Positions 1 through 5,196 of a stretch of DNA of 5,196 bases are shown here, in pieces. Each line of letters starts with the position of its first letter. The first letter of the stretch is position 1. Under the pieces are notes generated by a model. The model did not search any database, was not told the DNA's origin, and worked only from the letters and a program-made list of their open reading frames with translations. The DNA lies in NCBI GenBank assembly GCA_947464585.1, contig CANHYS010000216.1, forward strand, positions 1 through 5,196, given 5' to 3'. Both the position numbers and the translations under genes were made by a program. This DNA comes from Planctomycetaceae bacterium. GTDB lineage: Bacteria > Planctomycetota > Planctomycetia > Pirellulales > UBA1268.

Positions 1-205
1 GATCCATCTTGTCGATGTTGCGCGTCACCTGCGCGACTCCCGACTTGCGATCGCGTGCCGTGAGTTCCCCGGCCAGAAGTCGTGTCTGCAACGAGAGCGT
101 CTCGTCAACGATGCCCTTGGCGCTCATGAAAAACCAAGACACACCACCGGCAGCGAGAAGCACGCCAAGCACCGACGCAGCCAAGGCCTTCTGTCGTTTG
201 GTCAT
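1..205 (-). CDS. Small membrane-anchored or exported hypothetical protein, 3' end beyond window
   Basis: Only the first 68 codons are in the window; the reading frame is open to the left edge. I do not recognise the family. The protein begins MTKRQK, a short basic stretch, followed by a hydrophobic segment at about residues 7-27 (rich in A, L, V and G, ending WFFM), so it is either a signal peptide or a single N-terminal membrane anchor with the rest outside the cytoplasm. Residues 28-68 are hydrophilic and look helical (IVDETLSLQTRLLAGELTAR, then a charged stretch to the edge). The ATG at 205-203 is preceded by GGAAGG with a 6-nt gap, which fixes the start. It lies 28 bp downstream of the DUF1559 gene on the same strand with no terminator between them, so co-transcription is likely. 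Any function in pilus-like or secretion assembly would be inferred from position only. Confidence 0.7.
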   Translation of the reverse strand, partial: MTKRQKALAASVLGVLLAAGGVSWFFMSAKGIVDETLSLQTRLLAGELTARDRKSGVAQVTRNIDKMD

Positions 206-211
206 GAATGC

Positions 212-217
212 CCTTCC
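212..217 (-). promoter_or_regulatory. Ribosome binding site of the partial small gene
   Basis: On the minus strand this reads GGAAGG, 6 nt before the ATG at 205-203. It lies inside the 28-bp gap after the DUF1559 stop codon and decides the start of the downstream gene. An ATG further upstream in the gap (225-223) is out of frame and reaches a stop after seven codons. Confidence 0.5.
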
Positions 218-233
218 GAAACCATGGCCCTGG

Positions 234-1193
234 TCAGGGGTCGAGAGTCGAATCGGTGTAGTCCTGCGGGGCCGTCGGGTCGTTGCCGTCGCCGACTGTG
301 CAATACCACCGCAGCACGGTGGCATCGGTCCCGTTGTCGATCGGCTCCACGTGACCATCCAGAAACACGAAGTTGGTGACCGCCGGATGCATGCTGCCAT
401 ACTTGCGGGGGTTGCGGTCGTCGGGGCCATCGGCGATGCCGCGGGCGGTGTCGCGAAAAAGCGTCAGCGGTGTGTCTGCCGCGAACATCGCGGTGTCGCC
501 CTGATCGTGCTGGATCATGTCGGGCGACGACGACTGCGTGGTCTTGGGGATGTGCCGCTCGCCGCCGGCAAACGTCTTGCTCAGGCCATCGGTCACCTGC
601 TGCGGCTTCACCGACGAATAGGTATGGATCGGTCCGCCCTGTTTGGGGTCGAAGGTCGTCCCTGAAATACCGTAATTAAAATACGATCCAGCGTTCGCGG
701 CGTAGTCACCTCCGGCTGCCACTCCCGTCTTGACTGGCGGCTGGTCGTCATTGTCGAAGTTCCGATCGGCCGCCGGCGATCGGCGGCTGGCGCAGAAGAA
801 CGTCGACACCGGCGTCCGCATGGCGGTGCTGTTCGCGTCTTCGTCGACGCGGGCCGTCTTGACGTAGGCGGCATAAATCTGTGCCTGCTCGACATAGGGC
901 AGCAGCCGGAAGGCCCACGACACGCCGTACTGGTTCTTGGCATCACGCCCCGACGGATACACCTTGCGGGCCTGCTCGTAATTGACGATGCCCAGGCCCA
1001 CCTGTTTGAGATTGTTCGCGCAGCTCATCCGCCGGCCCGATTCGCGGGCCGCCTGCACGGCGGGCAGGAGCAGACCGACGAGCGTGCCGATGATGGCGAT
1101 CACGACGAGCAGTTCGACCAGCGTGAAGCCGGGGCGCACTGCAGTTCGATGCGGCTGAAACCGGCGACGACATTCGACCATGCCGAGAGCCAT
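234..1193 (-). CDS. DUF1559 domain pseudopilin-like protein with prepilin N-terminus and H-X9-DG motif
   Basis: A 319-residue protein of the DUF1559 family, which is greatly expanded in planctomycetes. Residues 1-22 form a basic leader. The prepilin peptidase site is G22/F23 in GFTLVELLVVIAII, with the conserved Glu at position +5 (E27), followed by a hydrophobic helix to about residue 46 (LVGLLLPAVQAAR). Then come the family's typical SCANNLKQVGLGIVNYEQ (57-74), a TFFCASRR segment (131-138), and near the C-terminus H269, nine residues, then D279-G280: the H-X9-DG motif of prepilin-processing-associated proteins. The length is usual for the family. By analogy with type II secretion and type IV pilus pseudopilins it is probably processed by a prepilin peptidase and held by its N-terminal helix in the inner membrane; what these proteins build in planctomycetes is not established. 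The first ATG is preferred because GAGGAA lies 5 nt upstream; M5 is an alternative. It has its own likely promoter in the 84-bp gap behind the propeller gene. Confidence 0.93.
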   Translation of the reverse strand: MALGMVECRRRFQPHRTAVRPGFTLVELLVVIAIIGTLVGLLLPAVQAARESGRRMSCANNLKQVGLGIVNYEQARKVYPSGRDAKNQYGVSWAFRLLPYVEQAQIYAAYVKTARVDEDANSTAMRTPVSTFFCASRRSPAADRNFDNDDQPPVKTGVAAGGDYAANAGSYFNYGISGTTFDPKQGGPIHTYSSVKPQQVTDGLSKTFAGGERHIPKTTQSSSPDMIQHDQGDTAMFAADTPLTLFRDTARGIADGPDDRNPRKYGSMHPAVTNFVFLDGHVEPIDNGTDATVLRWYCTVGDGNDPTAPQDYTDSTLDP

Positions 1194-1198
1194 GGCGT

Positions 1199-1204
1199 TT
1201 CCTC
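1199..1204 (-). promoter_or_regulatory. Ribosome binding site of the DUF1559 gene
   Basis: On the minus strand this reads GAGGAA, 5 nt before the ATG at 1193-1191. It supports that ATG rather than the one four codons further in. Confidence 0.6.
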
Positions 1205-1243
1205 GTGATTGGGTGGCGATCAGGCCTGAACTGACAGGACAGC

Positions 1244-1272
1244 ATTGTGGCCCCCCAGCCCTGCACCGTCAA
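1244..1272 (-). promoter_or_regulatory. Candidate sigma70-type promoter for the DUF1559 gene
   Basis: On the minus strand TTGACG (1272-1267, five of six matches to the -35 consensus) is followed after exactly 17 nt by CACAAT (1249-1244, four of six matches to the -10 consensus). Transcription would begin near 1237, leaving a leader of about 44 nt with the ribosome binding site at its end. The site lies entirely in the 84-bp gap after the propeller stop codon, where a separate promoter would be expected. Spacing and position are favourable, but planctomycete promoters are poorly defined and this is a consensus match only. Confidence 0.4.
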
Positions 1273-1277
1273 CATTT

Positions 1278-2630
1278 TTATCGGATGCAGTAGATCGCGT
1301 CGGAGGACCGGATCAGCAGGGAGTTTCCCGCCACGGCGGGCGTGGCCCAAAACACCTCGTCCTCACTTCCCACTGAGAATTCGCCCAGAATCTTGAACTC
1401 GGGGCCGGCCTCGAGCACGACCGTCTTTCCGCGTTCGTTGACCACATAGATACGGCTGCCAATCACGAGTGGGCAGCCGACAGCCGCCGTGCCACCCGGC
1501 ATCCGCTTGCGGTATTTTTCCACGCCGGTCCGCTTGTCGTAGCAGACCGCCTTGTCACCGAAGAAGTAGAGCAGGTCGCCGACGACCACGGGCGACGGCA
1601 TCCCCGCGCCGCTCTTGTTTTTCGACCAGAGCACGGCCGCCGTTGCGGCCTGTCCCTTCGGAAGCGTGAGATCGCCGAGATGACCGCGGGCGATTGCATA
1701 CGCCGGCGCCTTGCTGCCGGGGCTCGACGTGCCAAAGTAGATGCCCTCGGCATCCGCCACGACGGAGCAGGCAAACGAGGTGTCGAGCCCGCCGAGCCGC
1801 CAGCGTTCTTTGCCGTCGTTGAGCCCGTAGGCGATCACCGAGGCCTGCCCCGCCGTCACGACTTCCGCGGTGCCGTTGTTGTCCCAGAGGACGGGCGTGC
1901 TCCACGCCGTGCCCTTGTCGCGATCCGCCGTCCAGATGTCGGTGCCGGTCTTCGGGTCGAGGCAGTGCAGCCGGGCCGAGTCGTCGTTGTAGAGCTGCAC
2001 GAGGAGGCGATCGCCCGCCCCTGTGCCCAGCGGGTCGCTGTGCAGCACGGGCGATGAACCGGTGCCGAACTGGTTCGTGATCGGCTGAGGGCCGAAATTC
2101 CGCCGCCAGCGTTCAGTGCCCTCCCGGTCGAGCGCCACGAGCGTGCCGGTGCTACCGAAAAAGGCGTAGACCGTGTCGTCCGACGCGCAGGGCGTTTCAG
2201 TCGCAAAGGTATTGGACGCGTGCTTGCCGAATTTCGGCACCGCCTCGACGATCGTCTTCGACCAGAGGATTTTCCCGTCGGCCGGATCGAGGCAGAGCAC
2301 CCGCCACTGCACCGGATCCTTGGGCGACGACGCCATGCCCCAGGTCGAGAACGACATCACGCCCCCCATGCCGCTTGGCTTGTCTGCCTTGGGGCCAACC
2401 GCGGTGGTGAGGAAGATCCGCCCGCCGGAGACGATCGGCTGCGACCAGCCGGCACCAGGGATGGCGGTCCGCCAAGCCAGATGGTCGGTGTTGCTCCACG
2501 CCGCGGGCACCGTGGCGAGCGGGGCCACGCTCTGCGCCGTGCCACCTCGGAACTGCGGCCACTCGTCGGCTCTTGCGGCGCTGCTGACGAACAGGCTGAG
2601 CACCATGGCGAGAACAAGCATCGACCGCAT
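1278..2630 (-). CDS. Exported PQQ-binding-like beta-propeller repeat protein
   Basis: A 450-residue protein with a Sec signal peptide: M1-R2-S3, a hydrophobic core at about residues 4-18 and a likely signal peptidase I site after A19-R20-A21. The mature protein opens with DEWPQFRGG, the common opening of planctomycete PQQ-like (pyrrolo-quinoline quinone repeat) propellers. Blade repeats of the pattern (L/H/V)-C-(L/Y)-D-x-x-(T/D)-G-K-x-x-W recur: LCLDPADGKILW (112-123), LVALDREGTERW (164-175), HCLDPKTGTDIW (222-233), IAYGLNDGKERW (266-277) and VCYDKRTGVEKY (362-373), with a final strand IYCIR at the C-terminus that probably closes the ring. The fold fits a seven- or eight-bladed propeller in the periplasm. 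The repeat is a structural signature and does not prove PQQ binding or dehydrogenase activity; a scaffold, ligand-binding or enzymatic role are all possible. The ATG is preceded by AAGGGA at a 5-nt gap. It is divergent from the helicase gene and lies 84 bp upstream of the DUF1559 gene. Confidence 0.93.
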   Translation of the reverse strand: MRSMLVLAMVLSLFVSSAARADEWPQFRGGTAQSVAPLATVPAAWSNTDHLAWRTAIPGAGWSQPIVSGGRIFLTTAVGPKADKPSGMGGVMSFSTWGMASSPKDPVQWRVLCLDPADGKILWSKTIVEAVPKFGKHASNTFATETPCASDDTVYAFFGSTGTLVALDREGTERWRRNFGPQPITNQFGTGSSPVLHSDPLGTGAGDRLLVQLYNDDSARLHCLDPKTGTDIWTADRDKGTAWSTPVLWDNNGTAEVVTAGQASVIAYGLNDGKERWRLGGLDTSFACSVVADAEGIYFGTSSPGSKAPAYAIARGHLGDLTLPKGQAATAAVLWSKNKSGAGMPSPVVVGDLLYFFGDKAVCYDKRTGVEKYRKRMPGGTAAVGCPLVIGSRIYVVNERGKTVVLEAGPEFKILGEFSVGSEDEVFWATPAVAGNSLLIRSSDAIYCIR

Positions 2631-2635
2631 GAAAA

Positions 2636-2641
2636 TCCCTT
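2636..2641 (-). promoter_or_regulatory. Ribosome binding site of the propeller gene
   Basis: On the minus strand this reads AAGGGA, 5 nt before the ATG at 2630-2628. The next ATG, three codons in (M4), has no comparable purine run and would cut the basic N-terminus off the signal peptide. Confidence 0.5.
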
Positions 2642-2673
2642 TTACTGAGCTGTCAATATTTCCGTGATCCCGA

Positions 2674-2701
2674 TCCCATCGCTCGCGCTCCGGGCTTGTA
2701 T
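2674..2701 (-). repeat. REP-like module A (subtype 1)
   Basis: Read on the minus strand it starts ATACAAGCCC and ends AGCGATGGGA, 28 nt in all. It matches modules B and C at 20 of 28 positions, including the whole 10-nt head, the central GCG, the AGC after it and the closing GGGA. The inner stem positions do not pair in the simple way seen in module C. Its head and that of module B form a perfect 10-bp inverted repeat (GGGCTTGTAT / ATACAAGCCC) around the spacer AAACCC at 2702-2707. Confidence 0.65.
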
Positions 2702-2707
2702 AAACCC

Positions 2708-2735
2708 ATACAAGCCCCTGGCGTCAGCCTGGGGA
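2708..2735 (+). repeat. REP-like module B (subtype 2), imperfect hairpin
   Basis: It starts ATACAAG, followed by CCCCTGGC (2715-2722), a GTCA loop (2723-2726) and GCCTGGGG (2727-2734). The stem has 8 positions with a single T:T mismatch. It matches module C at 25 of 28 positions. No T-run follows, so it is not an ordinary intrinsic terminator. Confidence 0.7.
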
Positions 2736-2754
2736 TCTTCTCTGCCAGCACCCA

Positions 2755-2782
2755 TCCCATCGCTGGGACTCGCAGTCGTTAT
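2755..2782 (-). repeat. REP-like module D (subtype 1, degenerate head)
   Basis: Read on the minus strand its last ten bases, AGCGATGGGA, are identical to those of module A, but most of the head after ATA has diverged; overall 18 of 28 positions match A. It is placed as a module by its exact 81-bp offset from A and by the same 6-nt spacer to its partner C. On its own it would be weak evidence. Confidence 0.5.
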
Positions 2783-2788
2783 ACCCAC

Positions 2789-2816
2789 ATACAAGCCCCC
2801 GGCGTTAGCCGGGGGA
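2789..2816 (+). repeat. REP-like module C (subtype 2), perfect hairpin
   Basis: It starts ATACAAG, followed by a perfect 8-bp GC-only stem: CCCCCGGC (2796-2803), loop GTTA (2804-2807), GCCGGGGG (2808-2815). Compared with module B, the changes at stem positions 12 and 23 turn a T:T mismatch into a C:G pair. It ends 51 nt before the helicase ATG and is followed by ATGGCAGG, not a T-run, so it is unlikely to be a classic terminator. Confidence 0.72.
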
Positions 2817-2858
2817 TGGCAGGGGTCGCCGGCACATTCCGGGTAAACTCTTCGCTAC

Positions 2859-2862
2859 AGGA
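2859..2862 (+). promoter_or_regulatory. Ribosome binding site of the helicase gene
   Basis: AGGA lies 5 nt before the ATG at 2868. An in-frame TAA at 2844-2846 with no ATG, GTG or TTG between it and 2868 rules out an earlier start, so the N-terminus is fixed. Confidence 0.55.
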
Positions 2863-2867
2863 CATCC

Positions 2868-5196
2868 ATGGCCACGTCATCCCGATCACTGCTGCCCGCC
2901 GATCTGCCCGTCGCGGCTGTGCTCGGCGACGTCGTAGCGGCCTCACGAACCGGGGCTGTGGTGGTCACGGCGCCCCCCGGCTCCGGCAAGACGATGCTCG
3001 TGCCGGCCGCGGTGCTCGATGATCTGCCGCCGCCGTCGCGGCTCATCCTGCTGCAGCCCCGCCGGCTGGCGGCCCGGTCGGTAGCCCATCAGATCGCGAG
3101 GCTCCGCGACGTGCCGCTCGGCGGCGAGGTGGGCTACCAGGTGCGGTTCGATGCCCGCGTCAGCCGCGACACCAGGCTCATCGTCGAGACGACCGGGATC
3201 ATGCTGCGGAGGCTCTTGAACGACATCTCGCTCGATGGCATCGCCGCGGTCGTGCTCGACGAGTTCCATGAGCGCACGGTCGAGATGGATCTGGTGCTCG
3301 GCCTGCTTGTCCGCGTGCGTCAGACACTCCGACCCGACCTCCGCATCATCGTGATGAGCGCGACGCTCGCCGCCGAGCCGGTGGCACGCCTGCTGGGATC
3401 GGCCGGTCATGCCGACGGGCCGGGCGGCCTCCAGTCCGGCATGTGCCCGATCGTCTCGGCCGATGGGCGGCTCTTTCCCGTCGAGGTCAGGTTTGCACGC
3501 CGCGGCGAGCAACGGGATCTGATCGAGCAGGTCACGGCCGCCGTGCCCGAGGCTCTCCGTGCCACCACCGGCCATGTGCTCGTCTTCCTCCCGGGCGTGG
3601 GCGAGATCATGCGGTGCGAACGGGAGCTTTCCGCGGCCGCCGAGCGACAGGGGCATGCGGTGCTCGCGCTCTTCGGCGACCTGCCACCAGAGGCACAGGA
3701 CCGCGTGCTCACCGACATGGGCCGCCGGAAGATCATCCTCGCCACCAACGTCGCCGAGACTTCGCTCACGATCCCTGGCATCACCGCCGTGATCGACTCC
3801 GGCCTGGCGAGGCAGCTGCGTGTCTCTCCGGCCACGGGGCTGCCCCGACTGGAACTCATCCCGATCTCGAAGGCTTCCGCCGAGCAGCGAGCGGGGCGGG
3901 CGGGCCGCACCGGGCCGGGCGTGTGCTGGCGGCTCTGGGATGAGGCCTCGCACCACCATCGTCCGACTGCAGACACGCCCGAGGTGCTGCGCGGGGATCT
4001 CGCGGCCCCCCTCCTGCATCTGCTCACCGTGGGCGAACACCGTGGCTTCCCCTGGCTCGATCACCCACCTCCGGAGAGCCTCGATAACGCGCGGCAACTG
4101 CTCCATCAGCTCGGCGCGATCGAGCCCGGCCCCACGGCGGATGACGACCGTGTGACGCCGCTCGGGGAGGAGTTGGCGACGTTGCCCGCGCATCCGCGGT
4201 TGGCCCGGCTGCTGCTGGCGGGAGGCCGGCGGGGTGTGCTCCGCGAAACAGCCATCGCCGCCGCGATGCTCTCGGATCGGGATCCCTTTCGCGTCGCCGG
4301 CCATGGTCGGCAGGGACCACGTGACAGGATCACCGTGCGGATCCGGTCCGATGTCGTCGACCGGGTGGCCGCGCTGCAGGCCTTCCACGCCGGCCAGCCG
4401 TCCGGCCGGACCGATCTGGAGCTGCACCCTGGCGGCGCGCACAACGTGCTCCGGGCGGCGGAGCAGCTGCAGAGCCTCATCGACATGCCTGCCGTGCGGC
4501 CGCCGGAGGATCCCGAGACGGCCGTCATGCAGGCGCTGCTGGAGGCGTTTCCCGACCGGCTCGTGCGGTTGCGGCCCGGGGCACAGGATCGCGGCACGAT
4601 GGTCGGCGGGAGGGGCGTTCGCCTCGACGGCGGATCCTACGTTCGCCACGAGCCCTTCTTTCTCGCCATCGACATCAACGACGCCGGCGGTGAGGCGGGC
4701 GTGCGACAGGCGTCGGCCGTCGAACCGGCCTGGCTCGAGGCCGAACCGCTCGCGGCAACGAATCTGCGGGCCGTCGAGGAGCTGCTCTACCACCCGTCGC
4801 GGCGGCAGGTGGAGGCCCGCCTGCGGCGCTACTGGAACGACCTCGTCATCGACGAGACACCGATCGCCATCCGCGACGCCGCTGCCGCCGCGGCGGTCTT
4901 GGCCACCGAGGCGGTGCCGCAGCTCGCCCGCCTTCTCCCTGGAGCTGACACCGCTGCCGGCAGTTTTCTGTCCCGAGTCCGCTGGCTCGCCGCGGCCGCC
5001 CCCGACCTCGGCCTGCCATCACTCACCGACACCGATCTGGCGTCTCTGCTCCCAGACATCTGCAACGGCCTCCGGTCACTCGATGACATCGCCAAGGCCG
5101 ACTGGCTCTCCCGATTCCAGGCAGCCGTCGGCTACGAGCGGCTCGCTGAACTCGACCGGCTGGCCCCCGCGCAGCTCGAACTGCCCACCGGGAAGC
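2868..5196 (+). CDS. hrpB: ATP-dependent RNA helicase HrpB (DExH box), C-terminus beyond window
   Basis: The frame is open from the ATG at 2868 to the right edge, giving 776 residues with no stop or frameshift. Helicase superfamily 2 motifs appear in order: Walker A APPGSGKT (35-42), motif Ia LQPRRLAARSVA (62-73), motif II DEFHER (131-136), motif III SAT (164-166), motif V ATNVAETSLTI (292-302) and motif VI QRAGRAGR (340-347). DEFHER, VGYQVRF (88-94) and LSDRDPF (468-474) are typical of HrpB rather than HrpA. An HA2-like helical region follows the second RecA domain at about 400-490. The end, LDRLAPAQLELPTGK, matches the start of the HrpB C-terminal domain, so roughly 75-100 residues are probably missing beyond the edge (family length usually 800-850). 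HrpB is a cytoplasmic DEAH/RHA-type putative RNA helicase whose substrate is not well defined. The gene is divergent from the propeller gene and shows no functional tie to the minus-strand genes. Confidence 0.95.
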   Translation, partial: MATSSRSLLPADLPVAAVLGDVVAASRTGAVVVTAPPGSGKTMLVPAAVLDDLPPPSRLILLQPRRLAARSVAHQIARLRDVPLGGEVGYQVRFDARVSRDTRLIVETTGIMLRRLLNDISLDGIAAVVLDEFHERTVEMDLVLGLLVRVRQTLRPDLRIIVMSATLAAEPVARLLGSAGHADGPGGLQSGMCPIVSADGRLFPVEVRFARRGEQRDLIEQVTAAVPEALRATTGHVLVFLPGVGEIMRCERELSAAAERQGHAVLALFGDLPPEAQDRVLTDMGRRKIILATNVAETSLTIPGITAVIDSGLARQLRVSPATGLPRLELIPISKASAEQRAGRAGRTGPGVCWRLWDEASHHHRPTADTPEVLRGDLAAPLLHLLTVGEHRGFPWLDHPPPESLDNARQLLHQLGAIEPGPTADDDRVTPLGEELATLPAHPRLARLLLAGGRRGVLRETAIAAAMLSDRDPFRVAGHGRQGPRDRITVRIRSDVVDRVAALQAFHAGQPSGRTDLELHPGGAHNVLRAAEQLQSLIDMPAVRPPEDPETAVMQALLEAFPDRLVRLRPGAQDRGTMVGGRGVRLDGGSYVRHEPFFLAIDINDAGGEAGVRQASAVEPAWLEAEPLAATNLRAVEELLYHPSRRQVEARLRRYWNDLVIDETPIAIRDAAAAAAVLATEAVPQLARLLPGADTAAGSFLSRVRWLAAAAPDLGLPSLTDTDLASLLPDICNGLRSLDDIAKADWLSRFQAAVGYERLAELDRLAPAQLELPTGK

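Larger units (their letters stand above)
2673..2834. repeat. Tandem pair of 81-bp REP-like mosaic units
   Basis: Two units, 2673-2753 and 2754-2834, repeat with an exact 81-bp period: ATCCCATCGCT begins at 2673 and at 2754, and ATACAAGCCCC begins at 2708 and at 2789. The first 35 positions match at 22 sites, the next 28 at 25, and the last 18 show little similarity. Each unit holds one minus-strand and one plus-strand 28-nt module, head to head across a 6-nt spacer. The layout resembles BIMEs made of alternating REP subtypes. It fills most of the divergent gap between the propeller and helicase genes. Whether it is dispersed elsewhere in the genome cannot be seen here. Confidence 0.75.

Noticed and set aside
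9..665. A 218-codon open frame on the plus strand
   Set aside because: It lies opposite the clearly recognisable DUF1559 gene and the start of the following minus-strand gene. Its product has no recognisable motif and it has no convincing ribosome binding site.
1220..1229. Perfect 10-bp palindrome TCAGGCCTGA in the leader of the DUF1559 gene, a possible operator
   Set aside because: A 10-bp palindrome in an 84-bp gap is not improbable by chance, there is no second copy, and no regulator gene is nearby.
2651..2656. TTGACA on the minus strand upstream of the propeller gene, a perfect -35 consensus
   Set aside because: With a 17-nt spacer the -10 would fall on the start codon itself and reads TTCATG, so it cannot be the usual promoter of this gene.
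2796..2815. GC-rich hairpin as an intrinsic terminator
   Set aside because: The stem is strong but no T-run follows on either strand, and it sits between two divergent gene starts rather than behind a gene.
2673..2834. CRISPR array
   Set aside because: There are only two diverged units with internal inverted symmetry, no identical repeats separated by unique spacers, and no cas genes.
2844..2849. TAAACT as a possible -10 box for the helicase gene
   Set aside because: No -35-like hexamer lies 16-18 nt upstream (the sequence there is AGGGGT-like), so the match is too weak to call.
2664..3022. Two small plus-strand open frames (60 and 108 codons) crossing the repeat array
   Set aside because: Both are read through the repeats and give repeat-derived peptides. 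The longer one also runs into the helicase gene in a different frame. There is no support for translation.
2943..4793. A 616-codon open frame on the minus strand, opposite the helicase gene
   Set aside because: It is complementary to the plus-strand frame that carries all HrpB helicase motifs in order. Long antisense open frames are expected in GC-rich coding DNA. Its product is dominated by R, H, E, G and P and shows no recognisable domain.

Overview
The window looks like chromosomal DNA of a planctomycete (Planctomycetota, probably Pirellulales or a relative). Three things point there: a pseudopilin-like protein of the DUF1559 family with both the GFTLVE-type prepilin N-terminus and the H-X9-DG C-terminal motif, an exported PQQ-type beta-propeller protein whose mature part opens with WPQFRG, and GC-rich dispersed-type intergenic repeats built on ATACAAGCCC. 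Lineage is inferred from gene families and composition, not from a marker gene.

Layout. Minus strand, read from right to left: an exported beta-propeller protein (2630 to 1278), an 84-bp gap with a plausible sigma70-type promoter, the DUF1559 pseudopilin-like protein (1193 to 234), and after 28 bp the first 68 codons of a small membrane-anchored protein that runs off the left edge (205 to 1). Plus strand: an ATP-dependent DExH helicase of the HrpB family starts at 2868 and runs off the right edge after 776 codons. The helicase and propeller genes are divergent. All four genes have a purine-rich ribosome binding site about 5 to 6 nt before the chosen ATG. There is no gene-free stretch over 300 bp; the largest gap is 2631-2867.

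The most notable structure is in that 237-bp divergent gap. It holds four 28-nt REP-like modules of two subtypes in alternating orientation, forming two head-to-head pairs. Each pair has exactly 6 nt between its heads, and the whole arrangement repeats with an exact 81-bp period. It resembles a bacterial interspersed mosaic element (BIME) and occupies most of the space where both promoters should lie.

The three minus-strand genes encode envelope or exported proteins and may be partly co-transcribed. The helicase shows no obvious functional link to them. No defence system, CRISPR array, tRNA, rRNA or transposase gene is visible.
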